From Mesoplasma melaleucae (lineage in GTDB: Bacteria; Bacillota_I; Bacilli_A; Mycoplasmatales; Mycoplasmataceae), in NCBI RefSeq assembly GCF_002804105.1, contig NZ_CP024964.1, positions 496,001-560,000 on the forward strand: a stretch of DNA of 64,000 bases. Direction: 5' to 3'. Positions 28,155 to 41,579 of this stretch are shown piece after piece. The stretch's first letter is position 1. Each line of letters opens with the position of its first letter. The notes beneath the pieces were generated by a model, which was not told the DNA's origin, did not search any database, and saw nothing but the letters and a program-made list of their open reading frames with translations. Position numbers and translations under genes: made by a program.

Positions 28155-29091
28155 AATAATCGCCTACTTTTAAATCTGATAGACTATGTAATTTATATGA
28201 ACTTGCTTCTATCATTTTTTTACCTGGTTTTTGAATTAATAATATTTCAATTTGTTTATCTTTTGTTTGTACAATAATCCCATTCTGATTAATATCAATA
28301 ATTGTTCCTGGTGCTTTAGTTAAATCGCTTGAATCTAAAACTTTAACTTTTTGAATTTTGTATCTTTCTTCACCTTTAAATGTGTGAGCAATTGGTCATG
28401 GTGACAAACTGCGAACATGATTTCAGATATTTATTGCAGAATCATTTCAATTAATTCTTTCTTCTTCTGTTGTAATGTTTTTTGAAAAAGTTACCTTGTC
28501 TTCATCTTGAGCAATTGGTACTAATTCATTATTGTAAATTTTTATTAAGTTTTCTTTAATCATTTTTTTCCCAAGAATTGCTAACTTTTCAAACATACTA
28601 CCAGTATCATCATGATCTTCAATTGCAATTGACTCTTGAATGTAATAATCTCCTGCATCCATTTTTTTAACCATTTTCATAATTGAGATACCTGTTTTTG
28701 AATCTCCATTTTTAATTGCATATTGAATTGGAGCTCCTCCACGATATTTAGGTAATAAACTTCCATGAATGTTAATTGAATCAATCTTTGGTAATTCTAA
28801 AATTTTTGTTGGAACAAATTGTCCATAAGCACAAGTCACAATAAAATCGCATTTGATTTGTGCAATTTGTTCATACGCTTCTGAAATTTTAATTGGTTGA
28901 ATAATATTTAAATTATTTTGTATTGCAACTTCTTTAACAGGAGTTGTTTTTAGTTCTTTTTTTCTACCAACTGGTCGATCAGATTGAGATATAACAAGTA
29001 CTATTTCAACATTACTCATCTCAGTTAATGCAGTTAAGATATCTGCACCAATTTGTGGAGTGCCACAAAATATCACTTTAATTTTATCCAT
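28147..29091 (-). CDS. fmt: Methionyl-tRNA formyltransferase
   Basis: A 314-residue enzyme that formylates initiator Met-tRNA using 10-formyl-tetrahydrofolate. The N-terminal Rossmann domain opens IKVIFCGTPQIGADIL. The catalytic region has NIHGSLLPKYRGGAPIQYAI with the Asn-His pair, and TGISIMKMVKKMDAGDYY. The C-terminal OB domain contains HVRSLSPWPIAHT. A TGA(Trp) at 28447 links the two. It overlaps the upstream nuclease gene and the downstream membrane gene by 8 bases each. Confidence 0.96.
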
Positions 29092-31207
29092 TGTACGCCT
29101 CCACTAATTCTTTTACTTTTTTCAAGATAACAACCATTGCTAAAGTATCTCGATCACAATATTTAAGCATTCCTTCTTGAACTTTTAAATCTCATGCTGA
29201 TTTTGGAATTCTTCCATCAACAAATTTTCTAAATATCTCACTAGCCTTATCACCTTTATTAATAACTAAATCATTATATGAAAAACTAGGATCTAAGCTT
29301 GGTTGAGTTTTTTTAATTGAATAACTTCCTTTAAAGTTAGGATGATAAATTAAAAATGGTGGTCTTCCTGTTCCTTTTGTATCACTATTGAAAAAGTCCA
29401 TTAAATCTATAGTGTTTTGAATGATGTAAGCCAGTGGCTTTGCATATTTAGGAAACATCATAGCAAGTTTTCTTAATACACCTTGTTCAAAACTTTTATT
29501 ATATGCAACATAAACTCCAGGTCCATGTTTAAAACAATCTTTAATAAAATTCTCAATAAATTTAATTCTTGGATCAGTGTCTTGTTCATTGCTTAAGAAA
29601 CTATGATGATGCATTGTTTCAGGTTTATTGTAATCGTATTTATCATCAACAATAACATCTATTGAATATTGGAATGGAGTTTGATAATAAGTATTAACTA
29701 AATTAAATCTTGGAATTGCTCATTTTGATGTTTCAAAATCATACATATAAATTGGATAATCTTTGTACTTACTTAATAGTTCATTTATTCATTTCATATT
29801 GTCAAAATCAATGATTCTTCATTTTGATTCATCTTCAGGATATTGTTTTTTAAGACTATAGACTTCAAACATTCTTTTAGCTCTTTGATTTTTTTCAAAG
29901 AATGATTCACCTTTATTATTAAGTACAATGCTTGGTTCAAATAAACTTTCATAATCTTTAAAATATGGAGATTTTGAATTACGAATAACATGTGATTTAT
30001 AAGCACGTTTAAATTTACCTATAGTTCAGAATCCAGGTTCATTTTTATCAAATCAATCCATTACATGAAAACAATTATCATAATCAATGTGATTAAAACC
30101 ATGGTCTCAATTACCTGCTCGATCTTTATTGTAGTTTAATAAACATTTTTTGTTATCTAAAAATTCAGGCACTTCATTGTTAATTGGTTTTATACTTAAA
30201 TATTCTGATAATGTCATAAAGATTTGATCTAAATCAAATTCTTCTCTAAATGTTTTTAAATCTTCTTTTAAAGTTGGGCGAGTTACTTTAGTCCCATAAG
30301 TTAAATAATCTAAATCAACTAGTGCTTTTAAATCTACTTCAACTGGTTGATTATCGTATTCAACTTCAAAATCACTATTTACAAAATCTTTAATATCTTC
30401 ATATTTTATTTTTCCTAATTTATTAATAAATATTTTTGCTTGATCACCAAATGATTTTTCTTCAATTACTAAATCAGAGTTCACAACATAATCTGAATTT
30501 ATTTTTGCAATACAAATATCATCAACAATAAAACCACATTTTTCTAATACATATACTTGGTACATCAAGTCAAAAAAGTGTTCAGCTTTAACTTTTGATG
30601 TTGCTTTTGCTTCAATAATCTCAACATGTTTATCAGGTTTAATTTTCAACACATCACATCTTATTCTAATTTTTTCATCATCAAAACTAAATGCTGCTTC
30701 ATAAATATATTCATAGTTATCTTCTTCAAGTAATTTTTTAGTTTTAATTTCAGCATCTGTAAATTTTAATTCATCTAAGTTAGCTGTAAATTTTTTATTA
30801 GCTCTTTTATCATTATCAATAATGTTTTTCATGTCAAAGAATTCTCTAACTTTTTCTCCAAAAGCATTACCATCTTCAATTGTTTCTCCAGCAAATAATT
30901 CAAGGTCAAAACCAGTTTCAAAATCTCAAGCGGCATTTCATTTTTTTAGAAATTCTTCTTTGTCTTTTTGATTAAGTGAATCAATATTTAAATATGCAGC
31001 AAAAATATCAATTGATTCAGCTGATTCTGAAAATTCATTTTCATCATCAAATTCAGAATCACCATCAATTTCAATCAATCTTTCTTTTTTTCACTTAACT
31101 GCATTTGCAAAGTTTTCTTTAGTATCTCAAATTCATGCTTTTTTGATACATTCTTTCATTGCTAATTTAAATGTTTCTTTATTTACCTTAGTTGCTAGTT
31201 TACTCAT
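29084..31207 (-). CDS. DUF2779 protein with RecB-like and DEDD exonuclease folds
   Basis: A 707-residue soluble protein. An N-terminal acidic region precedes a PD-(D/E)xK-like core: YEAAF (Glu about 170), IRCDVL (Asp about 185) and EIIEAKAT (Glu199, Lys201), followed by a helix with a conserved Tyr as in RecB/Cas4 nucleases. The C-terminal half has an RNase H-fold DEDDy exonuclease pattern: MYDFETS (Asp490, Glu492), YNKSFEQGVL, TIDLMDFF (Asp about 601) and YCDRD (Tyr683, Asp687). The second half is the DUF2779 region. It heads an overlapping DUF2779-fmt-ECF unit. The family name is recognised; the dual nuclease reading is inference from motifs. Confidence 0.8.
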
Positions 31208-31287
31208 AGATAATTTCCCCAATTTATTATTCTTATTTTATATTTTACTAAATAAGTGATTATTTGTTTTCTTATTTTGCTAATAAT

Positions 31288-31323
31288 AAAAGAAAAAGAC
31301 ATAACTTTTGAAAGATACGTCTT
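31288..31323 (-). terminator. Intrinsic terminator after ABC exporter
   Basis: AAGACGTA, loop, TATGTCTT hairpin followed by TTTCTTTT on the minus strand. Confidence 0.65.
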
Positions 31324-31337
31324 ATATTTTTATGCTT

Positions 31338-33278
31338 TTAGTCCATTAACCCTGCTTTGTACAGATTTTGGAAATGTCCTTTTTTATTTTTTAATTCATC
31401 AAATGTTCCTGTTTGAACAATCCCTGCACCATCTTTTCCTAAAACAATAATATGATCAGCATTTTTAATTGTTGATAAACGGTGTGCGATTGAAACAGTT
31501 GTTCTTCCAACCATTAATACTTCTAATTTTTCTTGAATTTCTTTTTCAACAATATTGTCTAATGCACTTGTTGCTTCATCCAATATTAATAATTGAGGAT
31601 CTTTTAAGAACATTCTTGCAATAATTAAACGTTGCTTTTGTCCACCAGATAACATAAACCCTCTTTCACCAAGAATTGTTTTATATCCTTCAGGTCAAGT
31701 TTTAATTAATTCATCAAGTTCAGCTTTTTTACATGCTTCAATTACTTCTTCATCAGTTGCATTAAATCTTCCATATTTAACGTTTTCAAAAACGTCACCA
31801 TAAAGAATTTGTGGATCTTGTTCTACATAACCAATGTGTTCTAAATAACTAGATAAGTTTACATCTTTTAGATTTTGTTTATTATTAATAATAATTTCTC
31901 CTTCAGTTGGGTCGTAGAATCTTAATAATAATCTTGAGATTGTTGATTTACCTGAACCAGTTTCACCAACAAAGGCATATGATTTACCTTTTTCAAAAAC
32001 AAAATCAAATTTAGGTAATATTTGTTTTGATGGTTTTTCAGGATATGCAAAACTTACACCTTTAAAGATAATATCTCCTTTAATTGATTTTACTTTTTCA
32101 CCATCATTATAATGTGGATTCATAATTGATGTTGCTTTAATAGTTCCTTCAATACGTTGTGATGAAACACTTGCTTGCGCAATACCAACAGTTGACATTA
32201 CAACTTGGAACAATGGTCCAACCATTATTCCTTGTGCTAAAGTGAATGAAGCAAAAGTTCCCATAAAGAATGCCGTACTTACTGTTGGATCAGCATTTGC
32301 ATATTTAAGCATTGCAACAGCAATTGAAACAAATTGAATAAAACTTATTCCTGAAAATAAGATTGTTACCATTAATGCTTGTACTTTGGCTAATTTTGTT
32401 GATTCAACATAATATTCTCGATGTAATTCATGGAAATGATTAGTTTCATAATTTTCAGTCCCAGATGCTTTAATTAACCTTACAGTTGAAATTCTGTCTG
32501 TAACATTACCGTTAATATCAGTAATAACTTCACGTACTTTTGTAATATGTTTTTTTGTAAATCCAAATGAAATCATCATTAATAATAAAACTACAAAAAA
32601 CATCCCTAAAACAGATGCTGCTAAAGTTGCTTCAAAAACAAACATCATAGTTGAAGCACCAATAATTGTTAAAAATGCGCTTAATAAAGTAACAGGTACT
32701 TGTGCAGATTGATCCCCAACAATTTGTGTGTCAGAAATAACTTTAGTAATTAGTTCTCCAATTTTTTTATCTGAATAATATGATATATCTTGACGTACTA
32801 ATGCTTCTAATGATTTATTTCTTAAATCGATTTCTATTCTTTTTGAAAGCAATACTGAAAAGTATTGTGTTAAAAATGAAATCACAGCACTAAATAAAAC
32901 AACTCCTAAAGCAATATACAATGATACTTGTCATGATAAACCTCAGTAATCAGGATTTGGTTGGTCTGGATTTAAAGTATTAGAAATATCCATTGTCATT
33001 TGTCTAGTTAAAAGTGGAATAACAACTGAACAAAGAACTGAAAAGATTGCTAGTATTACAATAATTGTTGCTAATCTTCATTCCTTTTTAAAATACTTTG
33101 CAATCATTGTGAAGAAACTTCCACGAGTTTTTGCTCAAGCTTTATCTTTTTCAATAATCTTATTATGCTCATGTTCAAAATCTTCTTGACCAATTTGCTT
33201 ATTTTTTAATTTCAGTTTTAAATTTTTAACTTCTTTAATATACTCATCATTTAAAATTTTATACTGTTTATTTTGCAT
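31338..33278 (-). CDS. ABC-type multidrug/lipid exporter half-transporter
   Basis: A 646-residue protein with one transmembrane domain of six helices (about residues 60-370) and one ATPase domain. The latter shows GETGSGKST (Walker A), a VEQDP Q-loop, LSGGQKQR (signature) and [13 protein letters not shown] (Walker B and D-loop), then SIAHRLST. The intracellular loop contains [14 protein letters not shown], shared with the two exporters at 51.6-55.3 kb, so the three are paralogues. As a single half-size gene it would act as a homodimer. Substrate unknown. TGA(Trp) codons are read through. Confidence 0.92.
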
Positions 33279-33297
33279 AATATTTCCTTTCATTTAT

Positions 33298-33326
33298 TTA
33301 TAAAAAATGACTTATCAAAAGTCATT
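33298..33326 (-). terminator. Intrinsic terminator
   Basis: AATGACTT, loop TTGAT, AAGTCATT hairpin followed by six T on the minus strand. It ends the mnmA-membrane protein unit just upstream of the ABC exporter ribosome site. Confidence 0.85.
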
Positions 33327-33364
33327 ACATTATTATATCACTATTAACTAAATAGTACTAATTC

Positions 33365-33982
33365 CTAGTTTCTTTCTTTACTACGAATAGGAACAAATTT
33401 TTCTCTTTGTTCAGTAGGTTTTTGGATCACTGGATTTTTTTTATTTTCTTTAGCATCAGAACGAATTTTTTTAATTTCTTCTTTTTCAATTTTAGCTAAT
33501 TCTTTTTCTTTAATACGGTCAGATTTTTTAAGTGCTTTTCTTTCTTCTTTTGTTAATTTAATTTCTTTTTGTCCAATAGCAATTCTTTGTTCAGTTTCAC
33601 TTAGATCTAAAATTTTATTAACAACTCACTTAGTAGCATAATTCTTTTTATCAATTTTTGTTGTAATTCCTTCAACTTCATAAGCTCTTCTTTCAACTGA
33701 CTTTTGAGTTTTAGGTTCAATCAATTCAACAATAACGTCAAACACGTCACGATATTTATACTCAGGTCCTTTTCTTGAATAAACCTTTTCAAATTCTACT
33801 CTAATGTTTTTTCTGTTATCTGTTTTTGCTAAAAATGATTTAATTTCATTTCTAACCGCTTTATATCTTTGTTCTTTTTCTTTTTTTGCTGCTTTTTTAC
33901 CTGTTATTGTTGTAATTATTACAAAACCTACTACAACGATTAACATTACTAAAAGAATTATTAGTCCTGCACTACCACCCAT
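33365..33982 (-). CDS. Membrane-anchored hypothetical protein with charged tail
   Basis: A 205-residue protein. One N-terminal membrane helix (about residues 5-27, GLIILLVMLIVVVGFVIITT) is followed by a basic stop-transfer stretch, an alpha/beta middle part (VEFEKVYSRKGPEYKYRD to YEVEGITTKID) and a highly charged Lys/Glu-rich helical C-terminus. This predicts a single-pass protein facing the cytoplasm. A TGA(Trp) at 33626 is read through. It follows mnmA by about 55 bases. The family is not recognised. Confidence 0.65.
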
Positions 33983-34038
33983 AAAATATCATTCCTTCTT
34001 TTCTAATTCTTATATAATTATAAATTATTTTTTTGAAA

Positions 34039-35172
<1,134 letters not shown>

Positions 35173-35178
35173 TTACAC

Positions 35179-35200
35179 AAAAAAATACCCAATTGAGTAA
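35179..35200 (-). terminator. Possible terminator downstream of the dead permease
   Basis: TACTC, AATT, GGGTA hairpin with one mismatch followed by seven T on the minus strand. The stem is short, so the call is moderate. Confidence 0.5.
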
Positions 35201-35232
35201 TTTAATTTTAACATATTTTTGTTTAATTCAAA

Positions 35233-36561
35233 CTATTGTATGAATGCAAATGCTACAAAGTATAATAAGAATAAAACTGATAAACAATAAACTGCTGGGT
35301 GAACCTTTTTAGCTTTTTCAGTACAGATCATCATAAATGAATATCTAATAAACGCCATAGCTACGCCATTTGCAATTTCGTATGTTGCAATCATAAATAG
35401 AATACATAAGAAAGTTGGCCTAAGAATCCTGGTTTTTCTCATTCAATATGTGCTGTTTTTTTAATCATCATAATTCCAATATAAATACATACTGCACTTG
35501 TTATAGGTTGAGGAATCAATTTAAAAATTGGGAATAAAAAAATGCAAACAAGAATAAGATTCCATTAATTATGGCTGCTAAACCTGTTTTTGCCCCTTGT
35601 TCAATTCCTGCTGCTGATTCTGCAAAAACTCCTAAAGGTGTTGTTCCAGTTACAGAAGCCATCATTGTTCCAACTGAATCAATTACTAATGCTTTTTGAC
35701 TTATTTCTTTGTGCTAATTTGTTTTTTGATCTAACTGATGAGTAAATGCTGCCATTGTCCCAGTTGCATCAAAGAAGTTAATTAACATAACAATAAAGAT
35801 TGAAATATATGTTACTGGTGAAGTTCAAATTTTTGAATTTCCAAATGCTTTAAAAGTTGAAGTTCAGTTTCATGCAAATCCTTTAAAGTCATAATTTCAA
35901 CCTTCTCATTTTCTTAAATCAGCTGAATCTAATAATTTTATTGCTGTAGAATCGCTTGGCAAAGTTGATGCAAAAATAATTGCAATAACTGACACTGCTA
36001 AAATAGCAATACCAACTGCTTCAGGAATTTTTTTAAATACTAAAAATAAAATTAATAATAATCTAATTGAACCTAAAATGATAGGTAAGTAATTTTCTTT
36101 TAAAACTGCCACAAAAGCAATTTGGATTTCACCTTCTTGTTTTAATCATCCCATACTTAAAATTCCAACGTATGCGATAAATAATCCAATTGCTAAAATA
36201 ATACCTTTTGGAATTGATTTAATAATAAATGATCTTATTGGAATTAAAAATACGGTTACAAAAACAATTGAAGAAAGCATTGTTACAATGATTGCACCTT
36301 CAAATCCTAAAGGACCCCTATGTTAAAAGCAACTAAAGCATTCATTTCCATTGATGTTGACATTACAACAGGAATATTAGCAAATAATCCCATAATAATA
36401 CAACAAATACCTGATACTAATGCTGTTGCAAAGAATATCCCAAAGTAATTCATATTACCTGACCCAGTGATTGAAGTTGCTCCAGAAACTAGTCCTGGGT
36501 TAACTGTAAGAATATACATTAATGAAAGGAAAATTGTAATTCTTCCAATATTTTTTTTCAT
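35233..36561 (-). pseudogene. NCS2-type purine (guanine/hypoxanthine) permease, disrupted
   Basis: The intact ancestor would be about 450-470 residues, an AzgA/PbuG-like purine permease: MYILTVNPGLVSG near the N-terminus, GILSMGWL, NFFDATGTMAAF, TGTTPLGVFAESAAGIEQGAKTG, and a final hydrophobic segment. At least four lesions are visible: a frameshift at a G run near 36307, an in-frame TAG near 35715 (QKTN stop HKEI), a one-base loss in a T run near 35548, and another shift near 35430. N-terminal coding similarity continues upstream to about 36636 without a start codon. A purine riboswitch and terminator precede it. Confidence 0.85.
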
Positions 36562-36780
36562 GTTTCCACCTAAATTATCAAACTTAAAGTACTTTTCAAT
36601 TGAGCGGATAGCTTTATTGTTGCTTAAGACAAAAGCTTACTTATTTCTCTAAGAGGTTTGCTCAGGAGTTTATTTATAAATAATTCTAACTCATTTTCAA
36701 TCTAATCTTATTTATACTTTTATTATCCATTTTGCCTATTCTTTCTATGTATAAAATTCAATGAATAACTCAGCAAAGAC
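36562..36780 (-). other. Leader between riboswitch terminator and dead permease
   Basis: No intact gene. The last 75 bases before the ATG at 36561 still encode NNKAIRSIEKYFKFDNLGG in frame, matching the expected permease N-terminus, but an in-frame TAA sits before any start codon. The remainder is AT-rich and without further structure that can be named. Confidence 0.5.
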
Positions 36781-36827
36781 AAAAAAAATGGTTATTCACA
36801 ATATGCAAAATGCATACAGTGAAAACC
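36781..36827 (-). terminator. Expression-platform terminator of purine riboswitch
   Basis: Minus strand GGTTTTCACTGTATGCA, a small loop, and TGCATATTGTGAATAACC form a long imperfect hairpin followed by eight T. It lies directly after the aptamer, where a riboswitch-controlled terminator is expected. Confidence 0.75.
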
Positions 36828-36829
36828 TT

Positions 36830-36897
36830 AAAACTCATAATCTAACATTTGTGTTAGGTAGAGACTGCTTCCCGATATAAAGGATTATATAAGTTTT
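36830..36897 (-). promoter_or_regulatory. Purine-class riboswitch aptamer
   Basis: Minus strand ACTTATATAATCC opens P1, a P2 loop ATATCGG follows, then the J2/3 core GTCTCTACC, P3 CTAACA/TGTTAG, and J3/1 GATTATGAG closing P1. The overall pattern and the downstream NCS2 permease make the class secure. The specificity base is U (position 36840), as in adenine-binding members. L3 is only CAAA, three bases shorter than the usual loop that kisses L2, so folding may be impaired. Confidence 0.85.
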
Positions 36898-36948
36898 CAT
36901 ATTCATTTTATACTCTTCAATTTTATATAAAATAAATTAAATTTTTAA

Positions 36949-36985
36949 ATAAAAAAACCAACCTTAAATAATAAAGCTGGTTTTA
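36949..36985 (-). terminator. Intrinsic terminator after dnaJ
   Basis: AAACCAGC, AT-rich loop, GGTTGGTTT hairpin followed by seven T on the minus strand. It overlaps the dnaJ stop codon and ends the hrcA-grpE-dnaK-dnaJ unit. Confidence 0.75.
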
Positions 36986-38104
36986 TTCAATAATATTTTT
37001 AGGCTCGTAACTTGAAAGCTCTTCTAAATTTTTTAAGACTTTTTTCTCTTCTTTTGAAAGTGATGAAGGAACTGAAATATTAATTCTAATTAATAGATCT
37101 CCACGTCTATCAGATGTTTGATTTTTAAATAGACCTTTGTCATGAACTTTAATTAATTGTCCTGAGTAAATACCTTTTGGCATTTTTAATTTTACTGGCC
37201 CATCTAAAGTTTTTATAATTACATCATTTCCTAAAATTGCATCAAGATATGAAACATTATAATTCATAATAATATCTTTTGATTTTGGGTTTAATTCAAA
37301 GACATCACTTTTTACAACTTTAATAGTAATGTATAAATCTCCTGGTCTTCCACCTTCTAATGAAGCATGGCCTTGTCCTTCCATAACAACTTGTTGACCT
37401 GGGAATAATCCTTTTGGTAATGGTATTTCAATTTCTTCTTTTTTAGATTGAACACCTTTACCATTACAAGTTTTACATCTATTTTTAATTTCTTTACCTA
37501 TTCCGTTACATCTATCACAAGTTATTTGATTTTGTACTTGAAAAGGACCCATTTGTTTATTAACAATAATTTGTCCAGCTCCATTACATTTTGTACAAAT
37601 ATGAACATCATTCGAATTTTCAGCACCAACTCCATTACAAGTCTGACATTGTCTAATTAAATTTAAAACTGTTTTTTTACTTACTCCAAATATTAATTCT
37701 CTATAAGTTAAAGTTATTTCTAAACCAACGTCTTGACCTTTTTGAGGTCCTCTTCTTGATGAGTGACCTCTTCTACCACCAAACAAGTCTGAGAAAATGT
37801 CACCAAAGTCCATTCCTCCACCCATATTGGAGAAGAAGTCTTCAAAGCCTCCAAAACCTGAACCACCAAATCCAGAACTACCATCAAAAGCAGCATGACC
37901 AAATTGATCATATTTAGTTCTTTTATCAGCATCAAGTAAAACGCTTGCAGCTTCATTTACTTCTTTAAACTTTTCTTCAGCACCACTTTCCTTATTTACA
38001 TCAGGGTGATACTTTTTAGCAAGTTTTCGATAAGCACTTTTAATTTCTTGTTCAGTTGCTGTTTTAGAAACTCCTAAAATTTTATAATAATCTCTTTTTG
38101 CCAT
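36983..38104 (-). CDS. dnaJ: Chaperone DnaJ (Hsp40)
   Basis: A 373-residue co-chaperone that stimulates DnaK ATPase. The J-domain carries HPD in YHPDVNKES (about residues 33-35). A Gly/Phe-rich linker follows ([19 protein letters not shown]). Four zinc-finger repeats are present: [24 protein letters not shown] and CKTCNGKG. Two C-terminal substrate-binding domains are intact. It is the last gene of the heat-shock operon. Confidence 0.97.
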   Translation of the reverse strand: MAKRDYYKILGVSKTATEQEIKSAYRKLAKKYHPDVNKESGAEEKFKEVNEAASVLLDADKRTKYDQFGHAAFDGSSGFGGSGFGGFEDFFSNMGGGMDFGDIFSDLFGGRRGHSSRRGPQKGQDVGLEITLTYRELIFGVSKKTVLNLIRQCQTCNGVGAENSNDVHICTKCNGAGQIIVNKQMGPFQVQNQITCDRCNGIGKEIKNRCKTCNGKGVQSKKEEIEIPLPKGLFPGQQVVMEGQGHASLEGGRPGDLYITIKVVKSDVFELNPKSKDIIMNYNVSYLDAILGNDVIIKTLDGPVKLKMPKGIYSGQLIKVHDKGLFKNQTSDRRGDLLIRINISVPSSLSKEEKKVLKNLEELSSYEPKNIIE

Positions 38105-38121
38105 GTTCTTTTTCCTTTAAA

Positions 38122-38148
38122 AAATAAAACTAACAATTGTTAGTTTTT
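38122..38148 (-). terminator. Hairpin between dnaK and dnaJ
   Basis: AAAACTAACAATTGTTAGTTTT, a near-perfect palindrome followed by ATTTTTT on the minus strand. It may attenuate reading into dnaJ or stabilise the dnaK message. Confidence 0.5.
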
Positions 38149-38152
38149 TATA

Positions 38153-39958
<1,806 letters not shown>

Positions 39959-39961
39959 TTA

Positions 39962-40504
39962 CTATTTTGCTACTTTAACAATTGCGTGAATTAACACTCG
40001 ATCGTGAATCATATATCCATCTGAAATAACAGATACAATTTTATTTGATTCCATACCACTATTTTCTAGTGATTCGTTTGCTTCATGAAAATTTGAATCA
40101 AATTCATCCCCCGCTTTAACACCCATTGCTTTAATTCCATTGTTTTCAAATGCACTATCAATTTGATTAATAATCATTTTAAATCCCATTAAATAGTTTT
40201 GCAAATCTGGATTATCAGTTGGTGTATCCACTACTTTTTTTAATAAATCAATTGGTTTAATTAATTCTTCTGCCAAATTAGTTGAGCCGTATTTTCTTAT
40301 CAATGCTTCTTGCTCATTTCGTTTTTTAGTAAGATTTGCAATATCTGCATTTCTTAATCCCTTTTGAAACTCTATTTCATTTTGTAGTTCGTGAATTATT
40401 TTTTTATAATCTTTTTTATCTTTTTTTACTTCTTCAACTTTTTCGCTTTGTTTCTCTTCAGTGTTCAAAGTTTCTTCTTTATTTAAATCTTTTTCTTTAT
40501 TCAT
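39962..40504 (-). CDS. grpE: Nucleotide exchange factor GrpE
   Basis: A 180-residue protein. A charged N-terminal coil (EEKQSEKVEEVKKDKKDYKK) leads into the long dimer helix. The beta domain has GIKAMGVKAGDEFDSNFHEAN and ends DRVLIHAIVKVAK, matching the GrpE signature. The ATG at 40504 is preferred because GGAG lies 12 bases upstream; the alternative at 40516 has no room for a ribosome site. Its start overlaps the hrcA stop by 8 bases. Confidence 0.94.
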   Translation of the reverse strand: MNKEKDLNKEETLNTEEKQSEKVEEVKKDKKDYKKIIHELQNEIEFQKGLRNADIANLTKKRNEQEALIRKYGSTNLAEELIKPIDLLKKVVDTPTDNPDLQNYLMGFKMIINQIDSAFENNGIKAMGVKAGDEFDSNFHEANESLENSGMESNKIVSVISDGYMIHDRVLIHAIVKVAK

Positions 40505-41525
40505 TTTTATGATCATCTCCGTTTATTATTTCTACAATCAAGTTAATTAATTGGTTTGCTTGAGAATAATCAACTCTCTTAGGTCCCACAAGTGTTAACA
40601 TTGTAGAACCTTGTTCAGTTTTAATTGCAGTTTTAACTATTGAAATATCGCTTAAATCCTTAGATATTTCTTCACCTATTTTTGTACTAATTTGAATCAT
40701 GCGTTGATTTGAACTATAGCTTACATCAAATCAGTCAAATGGTGACATATTTTCCATAATATTAATAACTTTTTTTAATTTTTCTGTGTCATTAAATTCT
40801 GGATTCTCTAACATATTTTTTATTCCAACAATTTCTTTTTTAGCTTCTTTTGTTTGTAAAATATTTGCTACAAAAGTTTCTAAAATTAAATCATAGTTCT
40901 TTACTGTCTTTTCTAAATTAGGTTTTATCAATAATATATTTTTTTCAATTTCTTTCATTGGTGTATCAATTAAACAATCTGAAAATATTTTAATTGAGAT
41001 TGATAAATCTGATAATGAAATATCTTTTAAATTAAATAATTGATTTTGCATCTCACCATTTGAAAGAATAAAAATTACTGAAGCCATAGTTTCTGATAAT
41101 GGAATTAAATCTATTTTTTTCACCATTAACTCACTATTTACATTTTGTTTTGTAACAATTGCAGTCATCTTAGTCATTTCACTAATTATTTGACTTGCTT
41201 GTTCTAAAACATTTTCAATTTTTGTTCCACGTTGAAATAAAATTGCTTTTAATTTCTGTTTTAAACTGTCATTATAATCATCAATTTCCATTAAGTGATC
41301 AACATAATATCTGTATCCCTTTGTTGAAGGAACTCGTCCAGATGATGTGTGTTGTTTTTCTAAATAATTCATTTCTTCAAGTGTTGCAGAATCATTTCTG
41401 ATTGTTGCACTTGAAACTTGAATATATAGTAGTTCTTGAATTCTTTTTGAACTAACGGCTTGATTAGTTTTAATATATTCTGAAACTATTACTTTTAAAA
41501 TTTTAGCTTGTCTTTCGCTTAGCAT
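40497..41525 (-). CDS. hrcA: Heat-inducible transcription repressor HrcA
   Basis: A 342-residue repressor binding CIRCE operators. The N-terminal winged helix reads LSERQAKILKVIVSEYIKTNQAVSSKRI, with VSSATIRNDSATLEEMNYLEKQHTSSGRVPSTKGYRYYVDHL, the HrcA hallmark. A dimer/GAF-like domain follows, ending with LTLVGPKRVDYSQANQLINLIVE. One TGA(Trp) joins the two open stretches. It carries a CIRCE in its own leader and two further CIRCE sites lie in this window, so it is autoregulated and controls lon and clpB. Confidence 0.96.
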
Positions 41526-41544
41526 TTGATCACCTGTATTTATT

Positions 41545-41571
41545 TTAGCACTCTATGAGTTAGATTGCTAC
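41545..41571 (-). promoter_or_regulatory. CIRCE operator of hrcA-grpE-dnaK-dnaJ
   Basis: Plus-strand reading TTAGCACTC, nine bases, GATTGCTAC. The first half is identical to the consensus and the second has three changes. A TAAAAT -10-like box overlaps its downstream edge on the minus strand. It lies 20 bases before the hrcA ATG. Confidence 0.9.
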
Positions 41572-41579
41572 TTATTTTT

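Noticed and set aside
35233-36561. Several small membrane proteins in place of one permease
   Set aside because: The pieces line up in order as one NCS2 permease, so they are fragments of a broken gene.
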